This document shows positions 42,342-51,655 of a stretch of DNA of 64,000 nt, piece by piece (position 1 is the stretch's first letter; every line of letters begins with the position of its first letter). A model generated the notes under the pieces. The model searched no databases. It worked only from the letters and a program-made list of their open reading frames with translations, and was not told the DNA's origin. The stretch comes from Chitinophaga japonensis (lineage in GTDB: Bacteria; Bacteroidota; Bacteroidia; Chitinophagales; Chitinophagaceae). The stretch covers positions 732,326 to 796,325 of the forward strand of contig NZ_VLLG01000004.1 of the NCBI RefSeq assembly GCF_007830125.1, read 5' to 3'. A program made the translations under genes and the position numbers.

Positions 42342-43882
42342 GTGGAAGTATATTTGGTGATTGCATGCTTATGCTGCAGGTTGCTGATCGCTTCAAATTC
42401 ATCAAACAGCTTGTTGCTCAGTTTTTCAAATATGCCGAAATAATCAGCGTATACTGCGTGGTGTTGTTCGTCGGGCTTATACACATCGGGCAGCTCAACG
42501 GTCCTGGCCGCCTGTTCCAATGTTTTGTAAATGCCCATTTCCGTGGCGCTTAACAGCCAGGCGCCAAAGCTCACGCTATGGAACTTCCGCCGCAGGCGCA
42601 CGGGTTTGTTGAACATATCAGCGATCAATTGGGTACAGAAGGGAATGGTACCAAAGCTGCCATTCACGGAAAGGCTTTCAATGTTGCGCTGCTCACTGAG
42701 GGTTTTACCGATGCTGTATATCTCGTACATTATACCTTCGATGGCGGCCCGCACAAAGTGCCTGCGCTCATGCTTGATGTTCAGCCCGAAATAGACGCCC
42801 CGGGCATTGGCATTCCAGATGGGAGCGCGCTCGCCCAGCAGGTACGGCAGGAAGAGGAGCCCGTCTGATCCCACCGGCGCCCGGGACGCTTCTTCGATCA
42901 ATTGCTGCATACTGTGTTCAATGTCGAATGGGTTATTGAAATCGCCGAACTGCCGGGTAAACCATTCAAATATATTCCCGCCATTGTTGGTAGGCCCCCC
43001 GGAAACATAACGGTCCTCTGTAAGCACATAATTGAAAAAGCGCATTTGCTCGTCTTTCAGTACTGCAGGGCCCATCACCCGCACGGCGCCGCTGTCTTCA
43101 ATGGTGATGGTCGCCTCCCCTTCTCCTTTCGCGCCGTCGCCCAAAGTAGCCAGGCAGCCGTCGCTCGAACCAATGAGTATTTTCGTTTCAACCGGCAGGC
43201 CCAGTGACTGCTGGTAGGCTTTCTTCAGTTTGCCGGCAGTAGCAGATACCGGCGCCAGGCCAGGCAACTGGGCGTCCGTAATGCCGGCGTACTGCAGGGC
43301 ATCCGCCTCCCAGGTTACCGTATGAATATTCAGCAGGCCGGTAGCAGAGGCAATGCTGTAATCTATCATGTACTCGCCGGTCAACTGGTGAATGATGTAA
43401 CTTTTAATAGACAGGAACTTACTGGTTTGGCGGAAACGTTCCTTATCATGGTTCCTGATCCATGCGATCTTCAGCATGGGAGACATGGGATGAATAGGTG
43501 TGCCCGTCGCGGCATACAGGCTTTTGCCGAGGGCCGAGCTTCGCAGTTCCCACGCTTCCTGCTTGGCGCGGTTGTCGGACCAGGTGATGGCGTTGCCAAG
43601 CGGATTCCCGTTCCTGTCAACTGCCAGCACGCTATGCATGGCGGCGCTAAAGCAAATGCAGGATACTTTGTATTCCTTAGGATGTATGTATTCGTTCAGC
43701 AGGTTTTTCAGTACATACAAGGTAGTAATGAATATCTGCTCCGGGTCCTGTTCGCTATAGTCGGGCTCCGTATGAAATGAAGGATAATATCCTTTCATCG
43801 AACCGATTACATGTCCACTGAGGTCGAACGCAAATATCCTGACCCCGTTTGTTCCTAACTCAATGGTGATGATGCATTTCAT
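42338..43882 (-). CDS. FGGY-family carbohydrate kinase (gluconokinase type)
   Basis: The 514-residue protein has both FGGY halves: the opening IITIELGTNGVRIFAFDLSG (phosphate-binding), a middle AMHSVLAVDRNGNPLGNAITW, and the second actin-like domain with VSGGPTNNGGNIFEWF, LLFLPYLLGERAPIWN and ESLSVNGSFGTIPF. It is cytoplasmic. The closest relatives by segment are gluconate kinases, so it may phosphorylate an aldonate or keto acid in the same pathway. It follows AraC by 98 bases and overlaps the BASS symporter gene. Confidence 0.87.
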   Translation of the reverse strand: MKCIITIELGTNGVRIFAFDLSGHVIGSMKGYYPSFHTEPDYSEQDPEQIFITTLYVLKNLLNEYIHPKEYKVSCICFSAAMHSVLAVDRNGNPLGNAITWSDNRAKQEAWELRSSALGKSLYAATGTPIHPMSPMLKIAWIRNHDKERFRQTSKFLSIKSYIIHQLTGEYMIDYSIASATGLLNIHTVTWEADALQYAGITDAQLPGLAPVSATAGKLKKAYQQSLGLPVETKILIGSSDGCLATLGDGAKGEGEATITIEDSGAVRVMGPAVLKDEQMRFFNYVLTEDRYVSGGPTNNGGNIFEWFTRQFGDFNNPFDIEHSMQQLIEEASRAPVGSDGLLFLPYLLGERAPIWNANARGVYFGLNIKHERRHFVRAAIEGIMYEIYSIGKTLSEQRNIESLSVNGSFGTIPFCTQLIADMFNKPVRLRRKFHSVSFGAWLLSATEMGIYKTLEQAARTVELPDVYKPDEQHHAVYADYFGIFEKLSNKLFDEFEAISNLQHKHAITKYTST

Positions 43883-43980
43883 CTGTTAATATTTGTTTTT
43901 TCAATGATCAGATGGAACCTCGCATTAACATGTCCTTTTGTTAAAAATGTTTATTATGCCCGGTTTCATGTTCCTGGTAA

Positions 43981-44868
43981 TTATTCATTGCGTAAATGAT
44001 GCTTCCTGAATTCGCTGGGGCGGTGGCCGGTCAGCTTTTTAAACGTGGTGGCAAAATGCTGCGACGAATAGAACCCGGTATCCAGTGCTATGTCGGTCAC
44101 GCTGATATCAGGCCGTTTCAATAATTTAATAGCCTCCGAAATACGAATATTGATCAGGTAATTAATGGGCGAAAAACCCGAATAGCTTTTCACCCTTTCT
44201 GTAAACAGCGTGGTGCCCAGTCCAACCAGGGCGGCCATTTCATCTACCGTCCATTGATGCGACAGGTTCTGGCGCAGCACTTCTTCGAGGCGCAGGAAGG
44301 CTTTGGGAAAATCGCGGCCGGGGCGGACCTGCCGGCTCATATGCCGGATCATCTTGATCAGCAGCTCATCCACCTGGTGATTGATACGCGTTTGGTAACC
44401 TATCTCATGGGCGAACAATTCCGTTTGTATGCATTTTAATATTTTGCCGGCCTCACTGAACCTGGATAATACCGGTGAGCTGTTCAACGACAGCATCCTG
44501 CCGATTGCGGCGCCTTCGCTTTCTGACAAGCCGCTCCATTTACCGGGTAGTATATAACCGTTATCCTGTTTTTGTATATCCAGGTGAATCCAGGCAAAAG
44601 AGCCGATCTCCAGTGTACCGTTATCGCTGCCAAATGGTTTGCCCGGCAGTATCAGGGCTACATCTCCAGGGTAAAAAAAATAGGGTTGATGGTCTATACG
44701 CCATTCAAACTTGCCTTCGATAATGTAATATATCCTGATACCTTCCGTGGCCGTTGTGAGAAATGTATTGGGGAGAATAGCGCCATTCTTCTTCATGCCT
44801 AATTCCAGCATGTACGGAAATAACCGCAATTCTGCCGATTTACCGTGTTGTAGCACAAATTGATTCAT
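43981..44868 (-). CDS. AraC-family transcriptional regulator (sugar-acid locus)
   Basis: The product has 295 residues: an N-terminal cupin sensor (FYPGDVALILPGKPFGSDNG, EIGSFAWIHLDIQKQ) and the C-terminal AraC HTH pair (QWTVDEMAALVGLGTTLFTE and ISVTDIALDTGFYSSQHFATT, ending RPSEFRKHHLR). It is the first gene before the kinase-symporter-aldolase-dehydratase unit and lies divergent from the second SusC gene, so it could control both directions. The inducer is likely a sugar acid or uronate but cannot be read from sequence. Confidence 0.9.
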   Translation of the reverse strand: MNQFVLQHGKSAELRLFPYMLELGMKKNGAILPNTFLTTATEGIRIYYIIEGKFEWRIDHQPYFFYPGDVALILPGKPFGSDNGTLEIGSFAWIHLDIQKQDNGYILPGKWSGLSESEGAAIGRMLSLNSSPVLSRFSEAGKILKCIQTELFAHEIGYQTRINHQVDELLIKMIRHMSRQVRPGRDFPKAFLRLEEVLRQNLSHQWTVDEMAALVGLGTTLFTERVKSYSGFSPINYLINIRISEAIKLLKRPDISVTDIALDTGFYSSQHFATTFKKLTGHRPSEFRKHHLRNE

Positions 44869-44934
44869 ATGGCTTTATCTATGCTTTGAACAACCGCCTC
44901 CTTTTCCGGAGCGTGCATAAAGAAAGGGAATTTA

Positions 44935-45014
44935 TTGATCAGACATGTACAAAATTCAACGCCGTATTATTTTGGAAGTTTTTAAATGAAATTCCGGATA
45001 ATTTGTCTGATCAA
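44935..45014. promoter_or_regulatory. Spaced inverted repeat flanking the susC promoter
   Basis: TTGATCAGACA (44935-44945) and TGTCTGATCAA (45004-45014) are perfect inverted repeats 58 bases apart in the AraC-susC divergent gap. The right arm touches a possible -7 element, TAATTTG (44999-45005), with TTTG at 44971-44974 as a distant -33 match. Each arm contains TGATCA. It may be a regulator site for the SusCD genes, perhaps through looping. Confidence 0.4.
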
Positions 45015-45040
45015 CAATTAATGTCACTAACATCCACGGT

Positions 45041-48000
45041 ATGAAAAAATATCTAGGCGGCATGCCCCCTGGCCTGGTCAGGTTATGGCTGCTATTCCCC
45101 CTTTTCTTATTGGTATCCACTGTCCATGCACAAACAATAACAGGTACTGTATCGGATGAACAAGGCACGAAACTGCCGGGCATTTCCGTGGTGATAAAAG
45201 GCACGTCCAGGGGGACTACCACCAGCGGCGACGGCAAATTCAGCATTACTGCGCCCGGCGATGCCACGCTTGTTTTCAGCTCCATAGGATATACCACCCA
45301 GGAGGTGGCGGTTGCAGGCCGCCAGGTGATAGATGTTACACTCGTTACCGGGAAGCAGGAACTGGGAGAAGTGATCGTAACGGCCCTGGGTATTAAAAAG
45401 CAATCCCGTGGACTGGGTTATGCCGCCACCAACGTGAACCCCGAAGAGCTGAGCGTAAACCGCACCAGCAATGTAATGAACTCACTCCAGGGCAAGGTGG
45501 CGGGGGTGAACATATCCTCCCTGGGCACGGGTCCCGGCGGCACATCCAAGATCCGCATCCGCGGCCAGTCCTCCCTGTCGGGGCAGAACAACCCGCTGAT
45601 CGTTATCAACGGCGTACCTGTTGACAATACCAATTTTAACGACAATACTATCACGGTAAAAGGCGGCGGCGTTTTTGCCGACGGTGGTGACGGCCTTTCC
45701 AGTATCAACCCCGATGATATTGAAAGCATGACCGTATTAAAGGGGGCGCCCGCATCCGCCCTCTATGGCTCGCGCGCTAAAGACGGTGTGATCATGATCA
45801 CTACCAAGACAAAAGGAAAAACAAAAGGGATTGGCGTTACCTATAACCTTAACTACACCAACGACACCCCGTTGGATTTTACGGATTACCAGGACGAGTA
45901 CGGCCAGGGCGAGAACGGTGTCCGCCCTACCACGCCCAATCCTACTTCGGGGCAATGGTCATTCGGTGAAAGATTTGCACCGGGTATGACACACATCCTC
46001 TTTAACAATCTTACTGTTCCCTACCAGCCGCAGGGAAGCCGTATCAAGGAATTCTACCGCCATGGCCAGAATGTGTCCAACACGGTGGCGTTTGACGTCA
46101 GCAACGACAAAGGTGGCCTCCGGCTGTCGCTGAACAATACGGACAATAAAGGCATCATGCCCAACAATTCCTTCAACCGGAAAACCATGAACCTGGGCTA
46201 CAGCTATAATGTTACGGAGCAATTCATGATATCAGGCAACATCAACTATTCCCGGGAGATCAATAAAAACCCGCCGAATATCGCCAACCAGGACAATTCC
46301 ATTCCCACAACTCTAATGGCTTTGTCAACGTCCATGCCGCTGAATGTGCTGAACGAAAACAAGTACGATGCCGCCGGTAATGAATACCCCTGGTCCAGGT
46401 TCACCAACCGGACCAATCCTTACTGGGTGCTGGCGGAACAGTTCCACAATATCAAACGTGACCGCATATTTGGCAACGTAACACTGAAATATAACATCCT
46501 CCCCTGGCTGAGCATACAGGGCCGCTTCGGGCAGGACTACTGGTCGCGCGATGAGGATGTCAACAACTTCCCTACCGGCCAGGCTTCCAGGGCGGCGGCG
46601 CCTCCCGGATTCGTGAACGGGGTATTCACCCAGGAATCACGCCGCTTCCGGGAAACGAACCTCGATTTCCTGGTGAACGCCAATAAAACGTTTGGCGACC
46701 TGGGAGTCAATATAAATGCCGGGGGCAACCGCATGCGCAAGCGTTCCGACATTAACAACGTAGTGGTGACGGATTTCATCATCAGGGACCTGTACACGGT
46801 GCAGAACGGGCGGGCCAAAGACCCGGTGTACACGCTCACAGAGCAGGGAGTGAACTCCCTTTACGGCGCGGCGGAATTAAACTGGAAGCAGACCTTCTAT
46901 CTTACCGGTACCCTGCGCAACGACTGGTTCTCTACCCTTTCACCGGCCAACCGGAGCATTATGTACCCCTCCGTTTCGGGTAGCTATGTATTCTCGGAGC
47001 ATTTGCCCGGTGCTACCTGGCTGAACTTTGGCAAATTACGGCTCGGGTATGCCGAAGTGGGCAGCGATGGCGATGTGGCCCCTTATTCCGACCAGTTGTT
47101 CTACACGGTAAACGCAAATTTCATTACCAATCCCAATGGCGTACCGGTGCCTGTGGGCACCAGCAATATCAGCAACGGGGTAACCGGCACTACCCTGCCC
47201 AACCCCAGGCTGAGACCCAGCCGCGTGGCGGAAACAGAAGTAGGTCTGGAAATGCGCATGTTTGACAGCCGCGTAAATTTAGACATCGCAGCTTACCGGA
47301 AGATCACCAGCGACCAGATCGTCCTGGTGCAGATATCCGACGCTTCGGGCTTCCTCAATACCCCCATCAACAGCGGCAAAAGCCGCAACCATGGGTTTGA
47401 AGCCATGTTAAACCTGGCGCTGATAAGGGATCGCCAGTTCAACTGGGATTTCACCGCCAATACTTCCTACAATATCACCAAAGTGCTGAGCATCATTACC
47501 GACAACCCGGGCGAGCGCATTACTACGGGTACGCATGTATTCAACGGGGAGACCAGGCATGTGGTAGGTGAAGAGATCGGGCAGATTGCCGGTTACGGGT
47601 ATGCGCGCAATGACAAAGGGCAAAGGATATTCCAGTCGAACGGCCTGCCCCAGCGTACCTCCGACTTCGTGCTGTTTGGCAGCGCCCTGCCCAAATGGGT
47701 GGGCGGTTTCCTGAACACTTTTAGCTACAAGGGAATAAATCTCACGGTGTTCATAGATTACAAACTGGGTAATAAAATATTGTCTGGCACCAACTTCAAT
47801 GCCGTGCGGCACGGCCTGCACAAAATGACCCTCGAAGGCCGCACCAACGGCGTAAAAGGTGATGGAGTTGATGCCAACGGCAATCCCAATGAAGCCCTGG
47901 CGCCGGTGCAAACTTATTGGGAACATCTTCGCTCGCAGCAGATCGTGGAAGCGGTAATTTATAACGGCGGTTACTGGAAGCTGCGCCAGGCATCGCTGGG

Positions 48001-48211
48001 GTATGATTTCACGAAACATATTCCCGCCAGGTGGCCAATAAAGGGCCTGAAGCTTGATTTTGTGGCCAATAATGTGCTGATCATCAAGAAATGGGTAGAC
48101 AATATCGATCCTGAAACATTTGGTTTTGGCTCGGATAACCAGGTAGGGCTTGAATCTCCCGGCCTGCCTACCACCCGCAGCCTTGGATTGAACCTAAACA
48201 TTAAATTCTAA
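45041..48211 (+). CDS. SusC/RagA TonB-linked outer-membrane channel, complete
   Basis: The 1056-residue protein carries a signal peptide, a carboxypeptidase-regulatory-like domain (TITGTVSDEQGTKLPGISVV), the plug with LGEVIVTALGIKKQSRGLG, and the long barrel ending SLGLNLNIKF. This copy lacks the VVVGYG wording and has VTALGIK in its place, as in many RagA-type members. It forms the TonB-dependent import channel for oligosaccharides, with the SusD-like protein encoded 11 bases downstream. The locus includes a GH43 enzyme, so the glycan may contain arabinose or xylose. Confidence 0.95.
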   Translation: MKKYLGGMPPGLVRLWLLFPLFLLVSTVHAQTITGTVSDEQGTKLPGISVVIKGTSRGTTTSGDGKFSITAPGDATLVFSSIGYTTQEVAVAGRQVIDVTLVTGKQELGEVIVTALGIKKQSRGLGYAATNVNPEELSVNRTSNVMNSLQGKVAGVNISSLGTGPGGTSKIRIRGQSSLSGQNNPLIVINGVPVDNTNFNDNTITVKGGGVFADGGDGLSSINPDDIESMTVLKGAPASALYGSRAKDGVIMITTKTKGKTKGIGVTYNLNYTNDTPLDFTDYQDEYGQGENGVRPTTPNPTSGQWSFGERFAPGMTHILFNNLTVPYQPQGSRIKEFYRHGQNVSNTVAFDVSNDKGGLRLSLNNTDNKGIMPNNSFNRKTMNLGYSYNVTEQFMISGNINYSREINKNPPNIANQDNSIPTTLMALSTSMPLNVLNENKYDAAGNEYPWSRFTNRTNPYWVLAEQFHNIKRDRIFGNVTLKYNILPWLSIQGRFGQDYWSRDEDVNNFPTGQASRAAAPPGFVNGVFTQESRRFRETNLDFLVNANKTFGDLGVNINAGGNRMRKRSDINNVVVTDFIIRDLYTVQNGRAKDPVYTLTEQGVNSLYGAAELNWKQTFYLTGTLRNDWFSTLSPANRSIMYPSVSGSYVFSEHLPGATWLNFGKLRLGYAEVGSDGDVAPYSDQLFYTVNANFITNPNGVPVPVGTSNISNGVTGTTLPNPRLRPSRVAETEVGLEMRMFDSRVNLDIAAYRKITSDQIVLVQISDASGFLNTPINSGKSRNHGFEAMLNLALIRDRQFNWDFTANTSYNITKVLSIITDNPGERITTGTHVFNGETRHVVGEEIGQIAGYGYARNDKGQRIFQSNGLPQRTSDFVLFGSALPKWVGGFLNTFSYKGINLTVFIDYKLGNKILSGTNFNAVRHGLHKMTLEGRTNGVKGDGVDANGNPNEALAPVQTYWEHLRSQQIVEAVIYNGGYWKLRQASLGYDFTKHIPARWPIKGLKLDFVANNVLIIKKWVDNIDPETFGFGSDNQVGLESPGLPTTRSLGLNLNIKF

Positions 48212-48222
48212 CAAACTACATC

Positions 48223-49764
48223 ATGCAAAAGATATTCAGCTATCGTTTATGGATCTTGTTGCTGTTAACGACTGCCTCCTGTGAAAGTGGACTATCGGAC
48301 CTGAATGTAAGCAAAACAAATCCCACCGCGCTCGACCCGGCCCTCCTGTTGAACCAGGCGGTGATCAATACCTCGTTTCCCGTAAAATCACTGGTATTCG
48401 ATGTGGGCATTGTGCAGCAGATGGTGACCCCGAACGGCGGCGTGCTGGCAGGCGCCAATTTTAACCAGGACAGCCGCGACGTGACCACACAACCCTTGTG
48501 GACGGCCTATTACCAAAGCGTGATCAAGAATTCCCATGACGCGCTGATGCGTTCAAAGGACGACCCGGCCAGGAGCAATATGTACAACATGGCGCGCATT
48601 TACCAGTCTTATGTGTTCATGATCCTGACGGATGAATATGGCGATATTCCGTATACGGAAGGCGGCGCCGGTTTTTCAGACCAGGTCCTGCTTCCGCAGT
48701 ACGACCCCCAGCAGGAGATTTACCCGAAGATCATACAGGAGCTGACGGAAGCAGCAGCGGCGCTGGACCCCGCGGGCACCATTGAAACCGGCGATGTATT
48801 ATATGCCGGCGATGTGGCCAAATGGAAAAAATTTGCCTATTCCCTGCTGCTGCGCGCCGGCATGCGGCTAAGCAAAGTAGACGCGGCGACCGCTCAAAGC
48901 ACCGTGCAGGCGGCCGTTGCGGGTGGCGTCATTACTGCGAATGCCGATAATGCCTATATACGCCACGACCCCAATTTCACCCAGCCTATCGGCAGTACGC
49001 TCAACGGCAGTGAGGCAGCAAATTTCTACCTTACCAAACCGTTTGTAGACCAGCTCCGGCAAACCGATGACCCGCGCCTGCAGGCCATTGCCATCCGGTA
49101 TGTTGGCGCTGGCAGCGGCGCGGGACAAACCGTTGCCGCCGGTACTACCGACCCCGCTCAACAAATAGGCATGCCTATCGGGCATGATAACGGCACCATC
49201 ATCGCGGCCGCTACGGCCGACGGCCTGGTGAGCTTCTATGAGTACAGCCAGGTAGATCGCCGCAGGATGGTAAAAATATCTTCTCCGGTGTTCCTGGTAA
49301 CAGCGGCGCAGACCAACCTGCTGCTGGCCGAAGCCCGCTTCAGGGGATGGATAGGCACCGGTACGGCAGCACAGTATTATGCAGATGGTATCCGTGCGCA
49401 TATGGATCAAATGGCAACCTACGATCCCAACGCGGCCGTTTCCCCTACGGCCCGCGATAATTACGTAGCTGCCAACCCGCTCACCGCCGGCAGCGAACTG
49501 GAACAGATCAATACCCAGTACTGGATCGCTTCCTTTTTAAATGGCCCCGAAGCTTTTGCCAATTTCAGGAGGAGCGGCTTCCCGGCACTCACGCCTAACC
49601 CTTACGGACAGCCCAATAACCCGGATGTGCCCAATGGAACATTTATCAGGCGGCTAACCTATCCTACTTCGGAGCTGAGCGTGAATACTGAAAACGTGAA
49701 TGAGGCCATTGCAAGGCAGGGCCCCGATAAACTCAGCACACGGGTATGGTGGGACAGGCCATAA
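48223..49764 (+). CDS. SusD-like nutrient-binding lipoprotein (SusD-like 2 family)
   Basis: The 513-residue product has a lipoprotein signal (LLLLTTASC, Cys20). It differs from the RagB-type SusD of the mannan locus and matches the SusD/RagB family of the second kind: opening LNVSKTNPTALDPALLLNQ, then ARIYQSYVFMILTDEYGDIPY near residue 130 and the final FRRSGFPALTPNPYGQPNN. It is the surface partner of the SusC above, 11 bases away, and probably binds the incoming glycan. Confidence 0.9.
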   Translation: MQKIFSYRLWILLLLTTASCESGLSDLNVSKTNPTALDPALLLNQAVINTSFPVKSLVFDVGIVQQMVTPNGGVLAGANFNQDSRDVTTQPLWTAYYQSVIKNSHDALMRSKDDPARSNMYNMARIYQSYVFMILTDEYGDIPYTEGGAGFSDQVLLPQYDPQQEIYPKIIQELTEAAAALDPAGTIETGDVLYAGDVAKWKKFAYSLLLRAGMRLSKVDAATAQSTVQAAVAGGVITANADNAYIRHDPNFTQPIGSTLNGSEAANFYLTKPFVDQLRQTDDPRLQAIAIRYVGAGSGAGQTVAAGTTDPAQQIGMPIGHDNGTIIAAATADGLVSFYEYSQVDRRRMVKISSPVFLVTAAQTNLLLAEARFRGWIGTGTAAQYYADGIRAHMDQMATYDPNAAVSPTARDNYVAANPLTAGSELEQINTQYWIASFLNGPEAFANFRRSGFPALTPNPYGQPNNPDVPNGTFIRRLTYPTSELSVNTENVNEAIARQGPDKLSTRVWWDRP

Positions 49765-49771
49765 GGATCAT

Positions 49772-49779
49772 TATATTTG
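49772..49779 (+). promoter_or_regulatory. Possible internal promoter -7 element before the GH43 gene
   Basis: TATATTTG matches the TAnnTTTG -7 consensus of Bacteroidota and lies 33 bases before the GH43 start. No clear -33 TTTG is present at the right spacing. It may give some extra transcription of the last gene. Confidence 0.3.
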
Positions 49780-49812
49780 CCCTGTAGATCCATTTCGTCA
49801 GGCAAATATTAA

Positions 49813-50973
49813 ATGATGAAGCAAACAATAAAAATATCAACAGGCATCCTCCTGTTAACCCTGACCTTGCATTCCACGGCATTGCTGGCACAGCCCGGCC
49901 AACCGGCAACGGAACGTACCTACCAGAACCCGTTGCCGGTAGCATTTGGAGACCCGTATGTGCTGCAGGTGAAAGGCGACAAATATTATATGTATGGAAC
50001 AGGCGGCAATGCCAGGAACGGATTTGCCGCCTGTTCCTCTACCGACCTGGTACACTGGAAAGACGAAGGGCAGGTATACCATGCAGGCAACAAGCGCGGC
50101 TGGAGCGATTCCACGGCTGCGTGGGACGGCGCATACTGGGCGCCTGAAGTGTACGAATACAAAGGCAAATTCTACATGTTCTACAGCGCGCAGTGGAAAG
50201 AGAACCCCAACAAGGAGCTGGAGAACTTTCGTATCGGGGTAGCCGTAGCAGACCGACCTGCAGGGCCCTTCACCGACCTGCACAACAGGCCTCTCTTTGA
50301 TCCCGGCTATCCTGTCATTGACGCCAACGTACTTTTTGATGAAAACGGCAGGATCTACCTGTATTACTCCCGTTGCTGCTACAAGCATCCCGTGGAAAGC
50401 GAGGTTGCCGCCTGGGCCAGGCAAAAAGGATGGTTTGATACGATTGAGGAAAGCTGGGTATACGGCGTTGAGCTAAAACCCGATTTCAGTGGTGTAAAAG
50501 GCGAACCCGTACTCCTGTTACGCCCGCCGGTAAAAATGAATGACAAACAGGCCGGCTGGGAAAGCCGCTCTGTGACCTCAAGGGAAGTAAACCGCCGGTG
50601 GACAGAAGGCTCGTTCGCCTTCCGGAAAGGCGACACCTACTATATGATGTACTCCGCTAACTATTTTGGCGGCAGGAACTACGCCGTGGGATATGCCACC
50701 TCAAAAAGCCCGCTGGGCCCGTTCACCAAAGCAGCCAATAATCCTGTATTGCAGAAAAACACGGAGCAGGGCGGCGTGGTGACCGGTACGGGGCATAACA
50801 GCATTACCTACTCGCCGGACGGAAAAGAGATGTTGTGCGTGTATCATGCCAGGACATCCGCAACGGGTGAAAAACGCGTTGTTTTTATCGACCGGATGAA
50901 GATACTGGAAAACGGGACACTTGTGGTAGAAGGGCCTACCACGTCGCCGCAGGTGGCGCCCGGCGCCCGGTAG
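49813..50973 (+). CDS. Glycoside hydrolase family 43 enzyme, exported
   Basis: GH43 enzymes are five-bladed beta-propellers acting on arabinan, xylan or related side chains. The 386-residue protein has a signal peptide (LTLHSTALLAQ). The catalytic residues are in place: Asp47 in FGDPYVLQ (base), Asp170 in PVIDANVLFDENG (pKa modulator) and Glu265 in RRWTEGSFAFRKG (acid). A GHNSITYSPDGKEMLCVYH end segment is typical. It has no carbohydrate-binding module. It follows SusD by 48 bases and is the only glycosidase of this locus, so the target polysaccharide cannot be pinned down. Confidence 0.9.
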   Translation: MMKQTIKISTGILLLTLTLHSTALLAQPGQPATERTYQNPLPVAFGDPYVLQVKGDKYYMYGTGGNARNGFAACSSTDLVHWKDEGQVYHAGNKRGWSDSTAAWDGAYWAPEVYEYKGKFYMFYSAQWKENPNKELENFRIGVAVADRPAGPFTDLHNRPLFDPGYPVIDANVLFDENGRIYLYYSRCCYKHPVESEVAAWARQKGWFDTIEESWVYGVELKPDFSGVKGEPVLLLRPPVKMNDKQAGWESRSVTSREVNRRWTEGSFAFRKGDTYYMMYSANYFGGRNYAVGYATSKSPLGPFTKAANNPVLQKNTEQGGVVTGTGHNSITYSPDGKEMLCVYHARTSATGEKRVVFIDRMKILENGTLVVEGPTTSPQVAPGAR

Positions 50974-51123
50974 ACACGATTGCGTTTGTTAAATACTGGT
51001 TAACACCGGGTAAAACAACGCGTTTACCAGCAAACTTGCGCCGTTTACTAAATCCTTCCCGTTTAACCAACTGGAGCACATAGCTTTGTATCAGGTTTTT
51101 CATAGGATATGGTTAAAAAATCG

Positions 51124-51150
51124 GGCGGTACTCTTACCGCCTATTTTTTT
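51124..51150. terminator. Terminator between the GH43 and HxlR genes
   Basis: The 7-bp stem GGCGGTA (51124-51130) and TACCGCC (51135-51141) encloses CTCT and is followed by a T-rich run (51142-51150). It lies next to the stop of the convergent HxlR gene (51150), and probably serves both. The 150 bases before it carry no reading frame and no other signal. Confidence 0.8.
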
Positions 51151-51578
51151 CACTCCGCCTCTTTTATCCGCCGCCGGATGCGGTCAGCATATTTCTTCAA
51201 TGTAGCAGCCTTGCTTTTCCTCAATTGCTCCAGCAATTCCGGGGGACGGGTGGACGTAAAATCAAAATAGGTTGCGCCAAACAGCACCAGCTCCGCCATG
51301 AGCGGTAGTATAGGGATCGCCTTTTCAGTAAGCGTGTATATGAATTTCGACTTATTTGCAGCGGACACTTTTTTGGTAACCAGCCCCTCCCTTTCGAGCA
51401 GGGCCAGCCTGTCCGCCAGGATATTGGACGCAATGCCTTCTTCCGAAGACATGAATTCCCGGTAAGAAGATCTCTCTTCAAATATCATATCCCGCAAAAC
51501 CAGCAGGGTCCACTTATCCCCAAGAATGTCCAGGGTACAACTGATCGTGCAGTTGGACCGGTGTGTGATCTGTTTCAT
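51150..51578 (-). CDS. HxlR-family transcriptional regulator
   Basis: The start at 51578 gives a 142-residue protein (MKQITHRSNCTISCTLDILGDKW); a longer frame to 51614 runs into the operator region. The conserved HxlR opening (CTISCTLDILGDKWTLLVLRDM), the recognition helix region ASNILADRLALLEREGLV and the wing (SKFIYTLTEKAIPI) are present, with a conserved early Cys that may sense electrophiles or redox. It is divergent from an MFS pump across 77 bases containing two matching palindromes. Confidence 0.92.
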   Translation of the reverse strand: MKQITHRSNCTISCTLDILGDKWTLLVLRDMIFEERSSYREFMSSEEGIASNILADRLALLEREGLVTKKVSAANKSKFIYTLTEKAIPILPLMAELVLFGATYFDFTSTRPPELLEQLRKSKAATLKKYADRIRRRIKEAE

Positions 51579-51596
51579 AGCCGGCAAATTTAACCA

Positions 51597-51646
51597 CTTG
51601 CATTTTGCAAGCACAATACCTTATCTTCGCACTTGCAAAATGCAAG
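51597..51646. promoter_or_regulatory. Paired HxlR operators in the divergent promoter
   Basis: CTTGCATTTTGCAAG (51597-51611) and CTTGCAAAATGCAAG (51632-51646) are both perfect 6-bp-arm palindromes around three A or T. Their centres are 35 bases apart, and they are reverse complements of each other. They probably bind two dimers of the HxlR protein to control both genes. Confidence 0.8.
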
Positions 51647-51655
51647 CACCAAGAT

